Assembly (NCBI GenBank): GCA_046758865.1
Contig: JBHIBD010000003.1
Location: 1-64,000 of the forward strand
Length of the DNA: 64,000 nt
From: JBHIBD01 sp046758865
Lineage (GTDB): Bacteria; Planctomycetota; Brocadiia; Brocadiales; Bathyanammoxibiaceae
Reading direction: 5' to 3'
How positions within the stretch are numbered: the stretch's first letter is position 1; the number at the start of each line of letters is the position of its first letter. Shown here in pieces: positions 54,698 through 63,975 of the stretch. Position numbers and translations under genes: made by a program. The notes under the pieces are model-generated. The model was not told the DNA's origin, ran no database searches, and saw nothing but the letters and a program-made list of their open reading frames with translations.

Positions 54698-54979
54698 ATG
54701 GTCGTTGGAATATTAAACATCAAGATAGTCATAAGGGACGCTCATTCCCTTAAGGATAAACGTAGCGTCATTAAGAGTCTGAAGGACAGAATAAGGCAAA
54801 AATACAACGTCTCCCTTTCAGAGATAGGAGCCCACAACAACCACAAGCAGTGTATATTAGCAGTGGCAATGGTGGGTAACGAGAGAAAACACGTTAACAG
54901 TGTGCTCTCAGGCCTTGTAAACTCCTTTAAATTATTTCCCAAGGTACAACTTGTAGACTACAACCTGGAGTTAATATAA
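54698..54979 (+). CDS. YlxP/DUF503 family protein
   Basis: A 93-residue protein of the DUF503 family, which often lies between infB and rbfA. The N-terminal strand VVGILNIKIVIRDAHSLKDK and SEIGAHNNHKQC are typical. Its function is unknown; its position suggests ribosome or translation work. The ATG at 54698 is used; no strong ribosome site is visible. Confidence 0.85.
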   Translation: MVVGILNIKIVIRDAHSLKDKRSVIKSLKDRIRQKYNVSLSEIGAHNNHKQCILAVAMVGNERKHVNSVLSGLVNSFKLFPKVQLVDYNLELI

Positions 54980-54984
54980 ATGCC

Positions 54985-55341
54985 GTGCGTGCGAGAAGAC
55001 TTGAAAAAATAGCGGAGGCCTTGAAGCGAGAGATAAGTATGGTTATTTTCCACAAGCTCAAGGACCCAAGGATAAATCTTGTTACTGTAACCAAGACCGA
55101 GCCCTCAGAAGACCTACGTTCGGCAAAGGTCTATGTATCTGTCATCGGTGATGAGCCCAAGAAGAAGGCCGCACTCAATGCCCTCAAGCATGCGCGCGGC
55201 CATATCCAATCGCTAATAGGAAAACGGCTCGAAATTCGGTACACACCTGTGCTCGAATTCTGCCTGGACGATTCAGCAGGAAAAGGCATCCATTTATCCA
55301 AACTTATAGATAAGATTTCAGAGGGAGACAAGACAGCATAA
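54985..55341 (+). CDS. rbfA: ribosome-binding factor A
   Basis: A 118-residue KH-fold protein that helps mature the 30S subunit. RLEKIAEALKREISMVI, KDPRINLVTVTKTEPSEDL and the LEIRYTPVLEFCLD segment identify it. The start seems to be GTG at 54985, 5 bases after the ylxP stop. Its stop overlaps the hisG start (TAATG). Confidence 0.9.
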   Translation: MRARRLEKIAEALKREISMVIFHKLKDPRINLVTVTKTEPSEDLRSAKVYVSVIGDEPKKKAALNALKHARGHIQSLIGKRLEIRYTPVLEFCLDDSAGKGIHLSKLIDKISEGDKTA

Positions 55342-56213
55342 TGTCAAAACTTGTTTTGGGAATACCCAAGGGGAGCTTGCAGAAGTCTACCTGCGAGATG
55401 ATGCAGAGGGCGGGCTTCAATGTACGCGTCAGTGATAGGTCGTACTATCCTATTATAGACGACAACGAGCTTCAAGGCAGATTGGTCCGCCCCCAAGACA
55501 TGTCGAGATACGTGGAGAAGGGGATCATAGACGCTGGGTTAACCGGCGCCGACTGGGTGGAGGAGAACAGGTCAAAAGTGAAGGTTATAACACGTCTGGC
55601 CTATGCCAAGCAGCAGCTAACCTCGGTGCGCTGGGTGCTGGCCGTGCCAGAGGACTCGGCCATCCAAACCCCCTCCGAGCTCCAGGGCAAAAAGATCGCT
55701 ACGGAGCTTGTCAACGTCACAACAAAGTACCTAGAGCAAAGAGGTATAAAGGCAGAGGTGGAGTTCTCCCACGGGGCCACAGAGGCAAAGGCCCCCCATC
55801 TGGTAGACGCCATCGTAGAACTTACTGAAACGGGTTCAAGCTTGAGGGAAAACAAACTACGCATTGTGGATACTGTGATGGAGTCAACCACGCAGTTTAT
55901 CGCCAATAACGAGTCCTGGCAAGACCCCTGGAAGAGGGAAAAGATGGAAAATCTAGCAATGCTCTTTTCCGGGGCTATTATTGCCCGTGAGAAGGTGGGG
56001 CTGAAGATGAACGTCCCCAGTGACCGCCTGGAGGCAGTGATAAAGAGGCTTCCAGCACTTAGAAAGCCAACTGTCTCCACTCTGGCTGAGGGCTCTGGAT
56101 ACGCCATAGAAACGGTAATAGATGAGACCGTAGCAAGGCACATCATTCCTGAACTTAAAAGGGCTGGGGCAGAGGGAATCATAGAGTACCCCCTTAACAA
56201 GGTAATATTATAG
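55341..56213 (+). CDS. hisG: ATP phosphoribosyltransferase, long form
   Basis: A 290-residue HisG, which starts histidine synthesis by joining ATP and PRPP. The PRPP-binding VELTETGSSLRENKLRI and the N-terminal LGIPKGSLQKST are intact. The extra 80 C-terminal residues form the regulatory domain for histidine feedback, so no HisZ partner is needed. It is coupled to rbfA by a TAATG overlap, an unusual place for a histidine gene; no other his gene is nearby. Confidence 0.94.
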   Translation: MSKLVLGIPKGSLQKSTCEMMQRAGFNVRVSDRSYYPIIDDNELQGRLVRPQDMSRYVEKGIIDAGLTGADWVEENRSKVKVITRLAYAKQQLTSVRWVLAVPEDSAIQTPSELQGKKIATELVNVTTKYLEQRGIKAEVEFSHGATEAKAPHLVDAIVELTETGSSLRENKLRIVDTVMESTTQFIANNESWQDPWKREKMENLAMLFSGAIIAREKVGLKMNVPSDRLEAVIKRLPALRKPTVSTLAEGSGYAIETVIDETVARHIIPELKRAGAEGIIEYPLNKVIL

Positions 56214-56227
56214 GGACCTATGCTTAG

Positions 56228-57754
56228 ATGATAAAGGCATTCATTATCCTCTTATTGTTCGTCCTTTCTGGATGCGCAACCCAAGGGCATCTGAAAGAAG
56301 ATAAACCTGCGCCCACAGAGGCCGTCCAGAAGGAGGAGGTCTCAGTAGAGACCCTGGCCAACTTTTGCACAGGTTTTTATGCCATGATGGGGCGTGATTG
56401 GAAAACGGCCACCACATTCTTCAAGAAAGCCCTGGAGGGAGACCCTGAGTCAGAAAGAATCCTCCGTTACCTCATAGCTTGTCACATACAGTTGGATGAA
56501 AATGACAAGGCCCTAGTGTATATGAAGAAGCTTTCAGACATAAACAGGAAAGACTTCACCATACACTACACGCTCGCCAGCATCCATGAGGAGAAGGGAA
56601 GGACAGATGATGCCATCCTTGAATACGAGCGTGCGTGCAGGAGCGACATCAAGCAGGTAGACAAGGCCTTGGTAGCTAATGCCCTTTATCGCCTGGCGCA
56701 CCTTTACCTCAATAAAAGCGAGCCTATGAAGGCCGTCACCTGTTTCAAGGATATTATAAAATTGGCCTCCCCCGTCGACGTCAGCAGTCTTCACACCGAG
56801 ATAGGCATGGCATACATTGACGCCCAAGAGTACGAGAAGGCCAGGCAAGAGCTGGAGACATCAAAAGAACTAAACCCAAACTTACCCGCGACCAGGTTAT
56901 ATCTGGCCATTGTACACGATGAATTAGGGGAGTTAGACGAGGCCATTGCCGAGGCCGAGACCTTTTTGCAGACGACACCCAATACGTGGCTCGCGCACGC
57001 CTTTCTGGCGAGTCTGTACGCAAAGGTAGACAAGACTGAGGATGCAGACTTTCACCGCAGCAAGGCAATAGCAATACTTCAGACCAGAGTCGCAACGGGT
57101 GCAAGTAACGCACAAGAACACATCACCCTGGCCAGACTACTTATAGCCGAGAACAAGAAGAACGAGGCACTGAGGATTATGGAATTGGCGAACAATATGC
57201 CGAGGACCAAAGAAGAAGCAAGGGAAGTACATTTTATGCTCGCCAACCTGTATTACGACGCCAACCGTGCGGCACAGGTGGAGCAACAGCTTAGGGAGGC
57301 ATTAAGGATAGACCCCAATTTTCACGAGGCCAGCAACTTCCTCGGATATCTCTTTGCTGAAAGAGGGGTAGAGCTGGATGAAGCCCTTCAACTTATAGAG
57401 GGCGCACTTAAGGTGCAGCCCGAAAACGGAGCCTATTTGGACAGCCTGGGCTGGGTGTACTACAAACAGGCCACAGACGATGAAAGCGACGAAAGAATGA
57501 GCCTTGCCCTGGAGAAACTTCTAAAGGCCGTTAAGATGTCCCCCGACCCCGAGATATATAAGCATATAGGGGAGATATATTACAGCCAAGGCCGTTGGGA
57601 AAAGGCACGACAGCAATGGCAAAGGGCCCTCGAGGAGTTTCCAGAATACGAGGTGATCTCACACATCGAGTGGATAAAGAAGAAATTGGAAAGGCTTGAG
57701 ACCCTGCAAATACAGGAAGACAAACTTTACCAAGAGAAAAGTACAGCTCCATAA
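56228..57754 (+). CDS. TPR-repeat lipoprotein
   Basis: A 508-residue exported protein. The signal peptide ends in the lipobox LSGC (Cys16). It is followed by about ten tetratricopeptide-like helical repeats from residue 45 to 480 and a charged coiled tail. TPR lipoproteins serve as scaffolds at the envelope. The gene lies 14 bases after hisG and 18 bases before yebC, within the operon, but I cannot name a partner. Confidence 0.82.
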   Translation: MIKAFIILLLFVLSGCATQGHLKEDKPAPTEAVQKEEVSVETLANFCTGFYAMMGRDWKTATTFFKKALEGDPESERILRYLIACHIQLDENDKALVYMKKLSDINRKDFTIHYTLASIHEEKGRTDDAILEYERACRSDIKQVDKALVANALYRLAHLYLNKSEPMKAVTCFKDIIKLASPVDVSSLHTEIGMAYIDAQEYEKARQELETSKELNPNLPATRLYLAIVHDELGELDEAIAEAETFLQTTPNTWLAHAFLASLYAKVDKTEDADFHRSKAIAILQTRVATGASNAQEHITLARLLIAENKKNEALRIMELANNMPRTKEEAREVHFMLANLYYDANRAAQVEQQLREALRIDPNFHEASNFLGYLFAERGVELDEALQLIEGALKVQPENGAYLDSLGWVYYKQATDDESDERMSLALEKLLKAVKMSPDPEIYKHIGEIYYSQGRWEKARQQWQRALEEFPEYEVISHIEWIKKKLERLETLQIQEDKLYQEKSTAP

Positions 57755-57772
57755 GTTAACTGAGGTTCAAAG

Positions 57773-58528
57773 ATGGCCGGACACTCTCACTGGGCAAGCA
57801 TAAAAAGGAAAAAGAGCGCTATCGACGCCAAAAGGGGCAAGATGTTCTCAAAGCTCGCAAGAAACATAACCGTTGCAGCAAAGCGTGGCGGAGGCAACCC
57901 GGACCTTAATATCAAACTTCAGTACGCCATCGAGAAGGCAAAAGCCGCCAATATGCCCAAAGACAACATAGAGAGGGCCATTCAGAAGGGTATCGGGGGA
58001 ACATCCGGCGAAGACCTTTTTGAATGTCTTTATGAGGGTTATGGCCCAAGCGGTGTAGCTATCATGCTTGAGATCGTCACCGACAATAAGAACCGCACTG
58101 CTTCAGAGATTAGGAAGATATTTGAAAGATTCGGGGGCAGTCTGGGGGCATCAGGCTGCGTATCTTGGATGTTCGAAAAGAAGGGCATATTCGCTGTGAA
58201 TAGTGACAAGGTGGATGAGGACCAGCTTATGATGATTGCCCTGGAGGCGGGGGCAGAGGATGTTCTTCATGTAGAGCACGTCTACCAGATAATCTGTCCG
58301 CCGTCAGATTCCGAAAGGATAAAAAACTTCCTGACAGAACAGAATGTCCCCTTTGAATCGGCCGAGATTAGTTGGATTCCCAAAAGTTTTGTAGAACTGG
58401 ACGAAGTGGCTGGGAAAAAGGTGGTAGCGCTTATGGACGCCTTAGAAGACCATGACGACGTGCAAGAGGTGTACGCAAACTTCAACCTACCCAAGGAGTT
58501 GCTGTTAGAGATGCAGGAAAAACGCTAA
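57773..58528 (+). CDS. yebC: YebC/PmpR family DNA-binding or translation factor
   Basis: A 251-residue protein opening with the family signature MAGHSHWASIKRKK. The three-domain YebC fold covers the whole length. Members are reported as transcriptional regulators and, more recently, as helpers of translation through difficult sequences. It lies between the TPR lipoprotein gene and hflX. Confidence 0.93.
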   Translation: MAGHSHWASIKRKKSAIDAKRGKMFSKLARNITVAAKRGGGNPDLNIKLQYAIEKAKAANMPKDNIERAIQKGIGGTSGEDLFECLYEGYGPSGVAIMLEIVTDNKNRTASEIRKIFERFGGSLGASGCVSWMFEKKGIFAVNSDKVDEDQLMMIALEAGAEDVLHVEHVYQIICPPSDSERIKNFLTEQNVPFESAEISWIPKSFVELDEVAGKKVVALMDALEDHDDVQEVYANFNLPKELLLEMQEKR

Positions 58529-58620
58529 CAGCCTTGAAGGGGGCACCTTACGGTGTTATAATTTAATCAGAAAGAGACCCCTTCAAAAGACAATCCCACA
58601 CATATTTGCACAGGAGATAA

Positions 58621-59928
58621 GTGGTAGAGTTAAAGAAAACAGACCTATCGGTAAGGGCTGAAAGGGCTCTCCTGTTGAGCGCAATAACTCCTGGGAACGG
58701 CGGCGACGGAGAATCCCTCGAAGAGCTTGCAAGACTGGCAGCAACGGCGGGGGCCCGCGTCGTTGATGGCGTAATCCAGAAGAAACACCGGATAGACCCC
58801 ACCTACTACATAGGCAAAGGCAAGGCACTCGAACTGGCCTCACTCTGTAGGGACCGCAATATCGATGTGGTCATATGCGACGATGACCTGGCACCCGCGC
58901 AGATCAGAAACCTGGAAAAGATTCTTAACTCCAAGGTTGTAGACAGAAGCGAGCTCATCCTAGATATATTTGCCCACAGGGCCAGGACCAAACAGGCCCA
59001 GACACAGGTAGAACTGGCCCAACTTGAATACACCCTGCCCAGGCTCAAGCGGATGTGGACCCACCTGGATAGATATGAAGGGGGGATAGGCACGCGTGGC
59101 CCCGGGGAGAAACAGCTAGAGGTAGACCGCCGCCTTGTCTCTAAAAAGATACACGGGCTCAGAAAGAAACTAAAGGAAATAGAAGGCCATAGGCGCCAGG
59201 AGGTGGCTGCCAGAAGGGAATGCTTTAAGGTCTCCCTGGTAGGCTACACAAATGCCGGCAAGTCTACCTTGATGAATGCCCTAACACAGGCAACCATCCC
59301 GGTTGAGGACAAGCTCTTTTCCACACTAGATACAAAGACAAGGCTCCTTCGGCTGGAGAATGCAAGAAAGGCCCTGTTAAGCGATACAGTGGGGTTCATC
59401 AAGAAACTCCCACATCACCTGGTGGCGTCGTTCCACGCCACCCTGGAAGAAGTGAGACAGGCAGACCTCTTACTCCACGTGGTTGACGTAAGCTCTCCGG
59501 CTGTTATCGAGCAGGTACAGTCTGTAAACGATGTGCTTAAGGAACTGGGCTCCGACAAAAAACCCACTATCCTCGTCCTCAATAAGATAGATGCCCTCTC
59601 AGACGATACTGTCCTTACCCTCTTTAAGGCAAAGCATCGCCACGCCGTTTCCGTATCTGCCCTGAGGGGAGAGGGCCTGGATGAGCTGAAGAAAAGAATA
59701 GTGAAGTTCCTAGAAGATAGGTGCATAGAAATCAGACTTACCTGCGGCACTATAGACGGAAGGCTTTCTGCCTACCTGTACGAGAAGGGCCACGTTCTCA
59801 GCAAGAGAACCCACGGCAACAAGCTGCACTTCCATGTGCTTATCGAAGAGAAATTTTTACCCAAAATCCAGAAACTCTTCGAGGATGTGGTAATCTCCTA
59901 CCCCACAGGTGAACTACTAAGACTATAG
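58621..59928 (+). CDS. hflX: ribosome-associated GTPase HflX
   Basis: A 435-residue GTPase that splits stalled ribosomes. An N-terminal HflX domain with a glycine-rich segment (GIGTRGPGEKQLEVDRR) is followed by a G domain with GYTNAGKSTLMNAL, DTVGFI and NKID. The start is GTG at 58621, preceded by AGGAG. It ends the operon that begins at nusA; repeat DNA follows. Confidence 0.94.
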   Translation: MVELKKTDLSVRAERALLLSAITPGNGGDGESLEELARLAATAGARVVDGVIQKKHRIDPTYYIGKGKALELASLCRDRNIDVVICDDDLAPAQIRNLEKILNSKVVDRSELILDIFAHRARTKQAQTQVELAQLEYTLPRLKRMWTHLDRYEGGIGTRGPGEKQLEVDRRLVSKKIHGLRKKLKEIEGHRRQEVAARRECFKVSLVGYTNAGKSTLMNALTQATIPVEDKLFSTLDTKTRLLRLENARKALLSDTVGFIKKLPHHLVASFHATLEEVRQADLLLHVVDVSSPAVIEQVQSVNDVLKELGSDKKPTILVLNKIDALSDDTVLTLFKAKHRHAVSVSALRGEGLDELKKRIVKFLEDRCIEIRLTCGTIDGRLSAYLYEKGHVLSKRTHGNKLHFHVLIEEKFLPKIQKLFEDVVISYPTGELLRL

Positions 59929-59940
59929 CTGCCTGCAACC

Positions 59941-60002
59941 CATACAGTGCGTCAAGAGGTACTGTACTTCATTTGTCATTGCGAGCGAAGCGAAGCAATC
60001 TC
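59941..60002. repeat. 62-bp direct repeat, left copy
   Basis: Identical over 62 bases to 60353-60414. It contains the GTGCGTC half-site and CATTGCGAGCGAAGCGAAGCAATCTC. Its right end overlaps the stop codon of the GIY-YIG gene. Confidence 0.85.
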
Positions 60003-60282
60003 ATATTTCCTCGTACAAATCCCTCCATTCTTTATTAACCCTGTTCAGCAAAGCGACCTTCTTTTGTCTTGAGCCACTCTTGATTTGTTTCTCCCTACGT
60101 ATAGCATCCTCCACGCTATCAAAAACCTCATAATACACTAGCTTGTCCACGTTATACTTTTTAGTGAAGCCATCCATTAGTTTGTTTTTTACCCGCTTTT
60201 TTAGGTTGTTCGTTACTCCGGTGTATAGAACCGTGTTTCTCTTGTTAGTCATTATGTAGACACAGTATTGCTTACTTTTCAC
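60001..60282 (-). CDS. GIY-YIG domain endonuclease-like protein
   Basis: A 93-residue single-domain GIY-YIG protein. The motif strands are VYIMTNK and VLYTGVTN (the tyrosines of GIY-YIG), followed by an Arg/Lys helix (NLKKRV) and the acidic EDAIRREKQIK segment with the metal-binding Glu. Such stand-alone proteins (UPF0213-like) are common and mostly uncharacterised, and are thought to nick DNA. It lies on the minus strand, between two exact 62-base repeats, which suggests that the gene moved or duplicated with the repeats. Confidence 0.88.
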   Translation of the reverse strand: MKSKQYCVYIMTNKRNTVLYTGVTNNLKKRVKNKLMDGFTKKYNVDKLVYYEVFDSVEDAIRREKQIKSGSRQKKVALLNRVNKEWRDLYEEI

Positions 60283-60307
60283 TGTGCAATTACATAGAAA
60301 ACCCTTG

Positions 60308-60465
60308 AGATTGCTTCGTCCGCCTCAGGCGGACTCGCAATGACGCACGCAACATACAGTGCGTCAAGAGGTACTGTACTTCATTTGTCATTGCGAGCGA
60401 AGCGAAGCAATCTCTTGAATGCACAGGAGATTGCTTCGGGACTTTGTCCCTCGCAATGACACTCG
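60308..60465. repeat. cluster of ATTGC palindromes downstream of the 62-bp repeats
   Basis: Three related palindromes: ATTGCTTCGTCCGCC...GGCGGACTCGCAAT (60310-60341), the second 62-base repeat copy, and ATTGCTTCGGGACTTTGTCCCTCGCAAT (60430-60457). All carry the CGCAATGAC end. Confidence 0.75.
60353..60414. repeat. 62-bp direct repeat, right copy
   Basis: Exact copy of 59941-60002, 412 bases away in the same orientation. The GIY-YIG gene lies between the two copies. Confidence 0.85.
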
Positions 60466-60571
60466 GCGCAATGCAGCACGTAAGGTGCGCCAAGACGCCG
60501 TGGCAGAGGCAGATGCGCCCTCCAAACTAACTGGCGGGCTTTCAGCCTCTGGCGCACACCCTACACCTGCG

Positions 60572-61417
60572 TCACTTTAACTTTCGCCTCCCGTAGATAA
60601 ACAGCCCCAGGGCCAGCAGGAATACCGGGATGCCTATAACCTGTGAGACCGTAAGCCCGTAGAGTACGGGGACACTGTCATCCCTCAGTATCTCCCAGTA
60701 GAAGCGCATGGGCGCATACAGTATGGGAAACAGCAGGGCTACCTCACCGTCCCGCTTTTTGTAGGCATAGAGGTTGCTCAATACGAGAAACAACATAAAG
60801 GCACCAAATGCGGCGTAAAGTTGGGTGGGGTGTACGGGTAAGGACAACGGGTCGGCAAATCCCACCCAACCCTCTTCCAGGTGGTGTAGGAATGTGGGAC
60901 TGCCGTCAACGTTACCGAGGGCGTCTTTGGTCTTGGGGAACTGAACCCTGAACAGAAAGTCATCCCCTACCCTGTCACCGTAACAGCACCCGTTGAGGAA
61001 GCAGCCTATCCTGCCAGATGCAAGCCCTATTGCAAGGCCGACGGCGGCCATGTCAAGGCACTTCAGCGGCGGCAATCCCCGCTTTCTACAGAATATCACT
61101 GCCATTGCAATGGCGGCCAAGAAACCCCCGTAAAATGAGAGGCCACCTTTAAATATCATAAATATGTCCAGGGGATGTTCTACATAGTCACCAAAGTGGT
61201 GTATAACAAAGAGCGTCCTAGCCCCCAGTATGCCTGCCACCAGTGTATATATCCCCAAATCGGTTATATGCTGTGGGTCAACTCCTTCATAGCTGGCCTT
61301 CCTCCGCGCCGCCAATACGGCCAAGAGAAAGCCCACCATCATCATAAACCCATAAGAATATACGGGGACGGTAATGTCTAGAAATGGGATGGGTATCTCA
61401 AGAAGCGTACGCTGCAT
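60572..61417 (-). CDS. lgt: prolipoprotein diacylglyceryl transferase
   Basis: A 281-residue membrane enzyme with seven helices that lipidates the cysteine of lipoproteins. Conserved segments are GGLSFYGGFLAA, GRIGCFLNGCCYGD (the Arg-Gly-x-x-Asn region) and HPTQLYAAF. The cysteines in CFLNGCCYG are common in this branch of the family. Several lipoproteins in this window would be its substrates. It lies 45 bases after panD. Confidence 0.93.
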   Translation of the reverse strand: MQRTLLEIPIPFLDITVPVYSYGFMMMVGFLLAVLAARRKASYEGVDPQHITDLGIYTLVAGILGARTLFVIHHFGDYVEHPLDIFMIFKGGLSFYGGFLAAIAMAVIFCRKRGLPPLKCLDMAAVGLAIGLASGRIGCFLNGCCYGDRVGDDFLFRVQFPKTKDALGNVDGSPTFLHHLEEGWVGFADPLSLPVHPTQLYAAFGAFMLFLVLSNLYAYKKRDGEVALLFPILYAPMRFYWEILRDDSVPVLYGLTVSQVIGIPVFLLALGLFIYGRRKLK

Positions 61418-61462
61418 GTTGTGTTATAAAGAAGATGGAGGCGGACTTTATTTAGCAAGCCT

Positions 61463-61843
61463 TTAGGAGGCACCGCCTCCAGTAGAAAAGACGGTCTTTA
61501 GCTGCCTGTTAGCCTCATCAACCAGGACTATCTTCGGTTTCCAGTTTTTTGCCTTACTATCTTCAACAAGGCCGTAAGAGATTATGATGACCTTGTCCCC
61601 GGGATGCGCCCAGCGAGCGGCAGCCCCGTTCAAGCAGACGGCGCCTGAATCCTTTTCACCCTCTATAGCATAGGTCTCTATTCTATGCCCGTTGCTCAGG
61701 TTTAGCACCTGCACCTTCTCATACTCTACGATGTCACTGGCCTCAAGAAGCGCACCATCAATGGTTACACTCCCCTGGTAATGGAGATTGGTATCTGTCA
61801 CGATTGCGGGCTGAATCTTCGACTTGCATAGTTCTCGGTACAT
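61463..61843 (-). CDS. panD: aspartate 1-decarboxylase
   Basis: A 126-residue pyruvoyl enzyme that makes beta-alanine for pantothenate. The self-cleavage site is the Gly24-Ser25 pair in LHYQGSVTID. The conserved N-terminus MYRELCKSKIQPAIVT and NGAAARWAHPGD are present. It lies between panC and lgt in the same direction. Confidence 0.95.
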   Translation of the reverse strand: MYRELCKSKIQPAIVTDTNLHYQGSVTIDGALLEASDIVEYEKVQVLNLSNGHRIETYAIEGEKDSGAVCLNGAAARWAHPGDKVIIISYGLVEDSKAKNWKPKIVLVDEANRQLKTVFSTGGGAS

Positions 61844-62052
61844 CGTATCATCTTCCTCGGCTTCTGCAAAAGTATCACTTCACAAAGTTCAAACGCAGTT
61901 ATCCTCCCCCTTGAGGGGGTGATCATTAACCTGCTTCATATTTACTTGCCAGGCGCACTTAAACAGATTAGACAGTCACCCTCCCCCTTTCCACCTCCCC
62001 TCAAGGGAGGGGGAAATTGAAGGACTTACAAACTTTTTCAAAAGTATTACTC
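61844..62052. repeat. CCCTCCCCCTT / GAGGGGG repeats between panD and panC
   Basis: Two hairpins of the same family, TCCTCCCCCTTGAGGGGG (about 61901-61919) and a larger inverted repeat built from CCCTCCCCC / AGGGAGGGGGA (about 61979-62012). They resemble the repeats at 31700-31795. No gene is seen. Confidence 0.6.
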
Positions 62053-62955
62053 TTATACTGTCTGGATTTTGCGGTGTAAAAACGACTGTGGTTCAGACCC
62101 CACACCCAGGGCCATATTGTCTATCAATCTGGTGCTGCCCACCCATGCTGCAATGACTGCCACCGCCCCATGATGTGGACGGGCCTCGTCAAGCTCCTCA
62201 AGGGTTCCCGGGTCAACGATAGAGACGTAATCTATCGCAAATACACCGGCCCTGTTGAGGATGTCACGCATCTCCCGAACAAAAATTTTCGTGTCCCTCT
62301 CCCCAGAGGCAAAGAGCTCTGTTGCCCTTTCGAGTGCTTTATGGATGGAGAGGGCCATCTGCCTCTCTTCATCTGTCAGGTACTGATTGCGGGAGCTTAT
62401 CGCAAGGCCGTCTGCCTCACGCACCGTCGGCAGTATCACTACATCTACATCCATCTCCAAATCTCTCACCAAGCCCTTGATAACGGCCGCCTGCTGAAAG
62501 TCTTTCTGGCCGAAGTAGGCCCTGTCGGGTCTCACTATATTAAATAGTTTGGTCACGACCGTAGTCACGCCTCTAAAATGGCCCGGGCGCGAGGCACCAC
62601 AGAGCCCACTGGTCAGATCGCCAACAACCTCAACATAGGTGGAATACCCCTCGGGGTATATCTCCCCGGCACCTGGTGCAAATACGATGTCTACTCCCTC
62701 ACTGAATGCCACCTCCAAGTCTCTCTCCAACTGCCTTGGATAGCTCAGGAAGTCGTCCTTTCTGTCGAACTGGACAGGGTTTACGAATATGCTCAATACA
62801 ACAGAGTCGTTCTCCGCCCTGGCCCTCCTTATCAGGCTCAGATGCCCCTCGTGGAGGGCCCCCATGGTAGGCACAAACCCGATGGTCTGTCCCCGGGCCT
62901 TCAGAAGGCACACCCGGTCTTTCATATCCCCTGTTTTTTTAACAACTTCTATCAT
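62053..62955 (-). CDS. panC: pantothenate synthetase
   Basis: A 300-residue enzyme that joins pantoate and beta-alanine with ATP. The nucleotide motif PTMGALHEGHLSLIRRA, the pantoate site SIFVNPVQF and the GQKDFQQAAVIK loop are intact. It precedes panD, with a repeat-filled gap between them, and completes the last two pantothenate steps seen here. panB is not in the window. Confidence 0.95.
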   Translation of the reverse strand: MIEVVKKTGDMKDRVCLLKARGQTIGFVPTMGALHEGHLSLIRRARAENDSVVLSIFVNPVQFDRKDDFLSYPRQLERDLEVAFSEGVDIVFAPGAGEIYPEGYSTYVEVVGDLTSGLCGASRPGHFRGVTTVVTKLFNIVRPDRAYFGQKDFQQAAVIKGLVRDLEMDVDVVILPTVREADGLAISSRNQYLTDEERQMALSIHKALERATELFASGERDTKIFVREMRDILNRAGVFAIDYVSIVDPGTLEELDEARPHHGAVAVIAAWVGSTRLIDNMALGVGSEPQSFLHRKIQTV

Positions 62956-63292
62956 GTTATCGCCAAAAAATCTTTTAGTCCAGATGTTATCAGCTTACGA
63001 AATCTTTGTCAATTCAAATTGCACTAAACACGGACAGGCAAGCAGGGTTCTAACTTCTTCTAGTCCCTGGAGCTAGCAAATTTGACTGATTGGGCAAAAT
63101 AGATACTGGCTTTAGTGTGTCATTTAGATGCCTCTTTTAGACAAAATCGTCAACGTATTACCTCAAGCGATTCCTTCTAACAACATTCTGGAATAATCCT
63201 TAAAAAAAGTTTTATACTGCCTCATATCAAAAGGTTCTAGACCGAGTGTGCCAGCAACCTTGTGAGAGGTCAAGTGACCCGAGAATGTTAAT
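62956..63292. other. divergent intergenic region, nothing recognised
   Basis: A 337-base AT-rich gap between panC and the unknown gene on the other strand. It should hold both promoters, but none is clear enough to call. No RNA gene or repeat of the families above was seen. Confidence 0.45.
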
Positions 63293-63916
63293 ATGATTCC
63301 ACGTGCCAAGAAAAATCTACACGAGTGCGAATACCACCTTAAAAAGATGGTTTCTTCGCGCAACGTCGAGGAATTAGAAATTAATTTTGCTGCTTTTGTT
63401 AATTCCGCAAGAAATGTAACTTTCGTTTTGAAAAAAGAATTTATAAATCATCCTCAATATAAGAAAACTTTTTTAACTTGGTATGGCGATCTGGATTCAC
63501 CAGAAGCAGGGACTAAGTCCCATGAAATGAGCAGCGATGACTTGTGTATATTCTTCAAAAAATTGAGAAACAGCATTCTAAAAGAAGGTATTAATGGGAT
63601 CGTTTGTAACACACACATTGAGTCTTTTAATTCTTCTACAGATCTCCCAGACAAACCTCCGAATGCAAGTATTCAGATTTCTTCACGAGGAATATACTAT
63701 TTGATAAACAAGGGTACTACACAAGAAGATAGTATCCCAGCAAGAACAACGGCCAGAATAACAACTTCGGTATTTATTGCAGATCCTCCCAATAAACATC
63801 TAGACCAAGCAATTCCCAATAACCAAAAAGACATTTTTAATCTTTCTAATAAGTATTATGAGTATCTAAAAAGCGTAGTTGATGAGTGGACAGGCATACT
63901 TAATAATAGTAAATAA
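63293..63916 (+). CDS. hypothetical protein, 207 aa
   Basis: The N-terminal half resembles a widespread uncharacterised family with the pattern FVNSARNVTFVLKKEF, TWYGDL and FFKKLRNSILKEG. I know of no function for it. The gene is visibly richer in A and T than its neighbours, and the ribosome binding site is weak. It follows a long gap and ends near a repeat-like hairpin. Together these hint at a horizontally acquired gene. Confidence 0.7.
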   Translation: MIPRAKKNLHECEYHLKKMVSSRNVEELEINFAAFVNSARNVTFVLKKEFINHPQYKKTFLTWYGDLDSPEAGTKSHEMSSDDLCIFFKKLRNSILKEGINGIVCNTHIESFNSSTDLPDKPPNASIQISSRGIYYLINKGTTQEDSIPARTTARITTSVFIADPPNKHLDQAIPNNQKDIFNLSNKYYEYLKSVVDEWTGILNNSK

Positions 63917-63947
63917 CCCCGACCTAATTTTGCTATACTGGAATAGT

Positions 63948-63975
63948 GGGTAGGGCAACAAGCCCTGCGATACCC
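63948..63975 (+). terminator. possible terminator or repeat hairpin
   Basis: GGGTAGGGC and GCCCT...ACCC form a stem with a bulge of five bases, followed by ATTTCTT. It lies 30 bases after the last gene. It also resembles the GTAGGGGCAAC repeat family, so its role is unclear. Confidence 0.35.

Noticed and set aside
55601..56200. Long antisense frame inside hisG
   Set aside because: Opposite a well-identified gene, with no ribosome site or recognisable motif.
59941..60414. Repeats considered as a CRISPR array
   Set aside because: Only two exact copies, 412 bases apart, with a gene between them and no cas genes.
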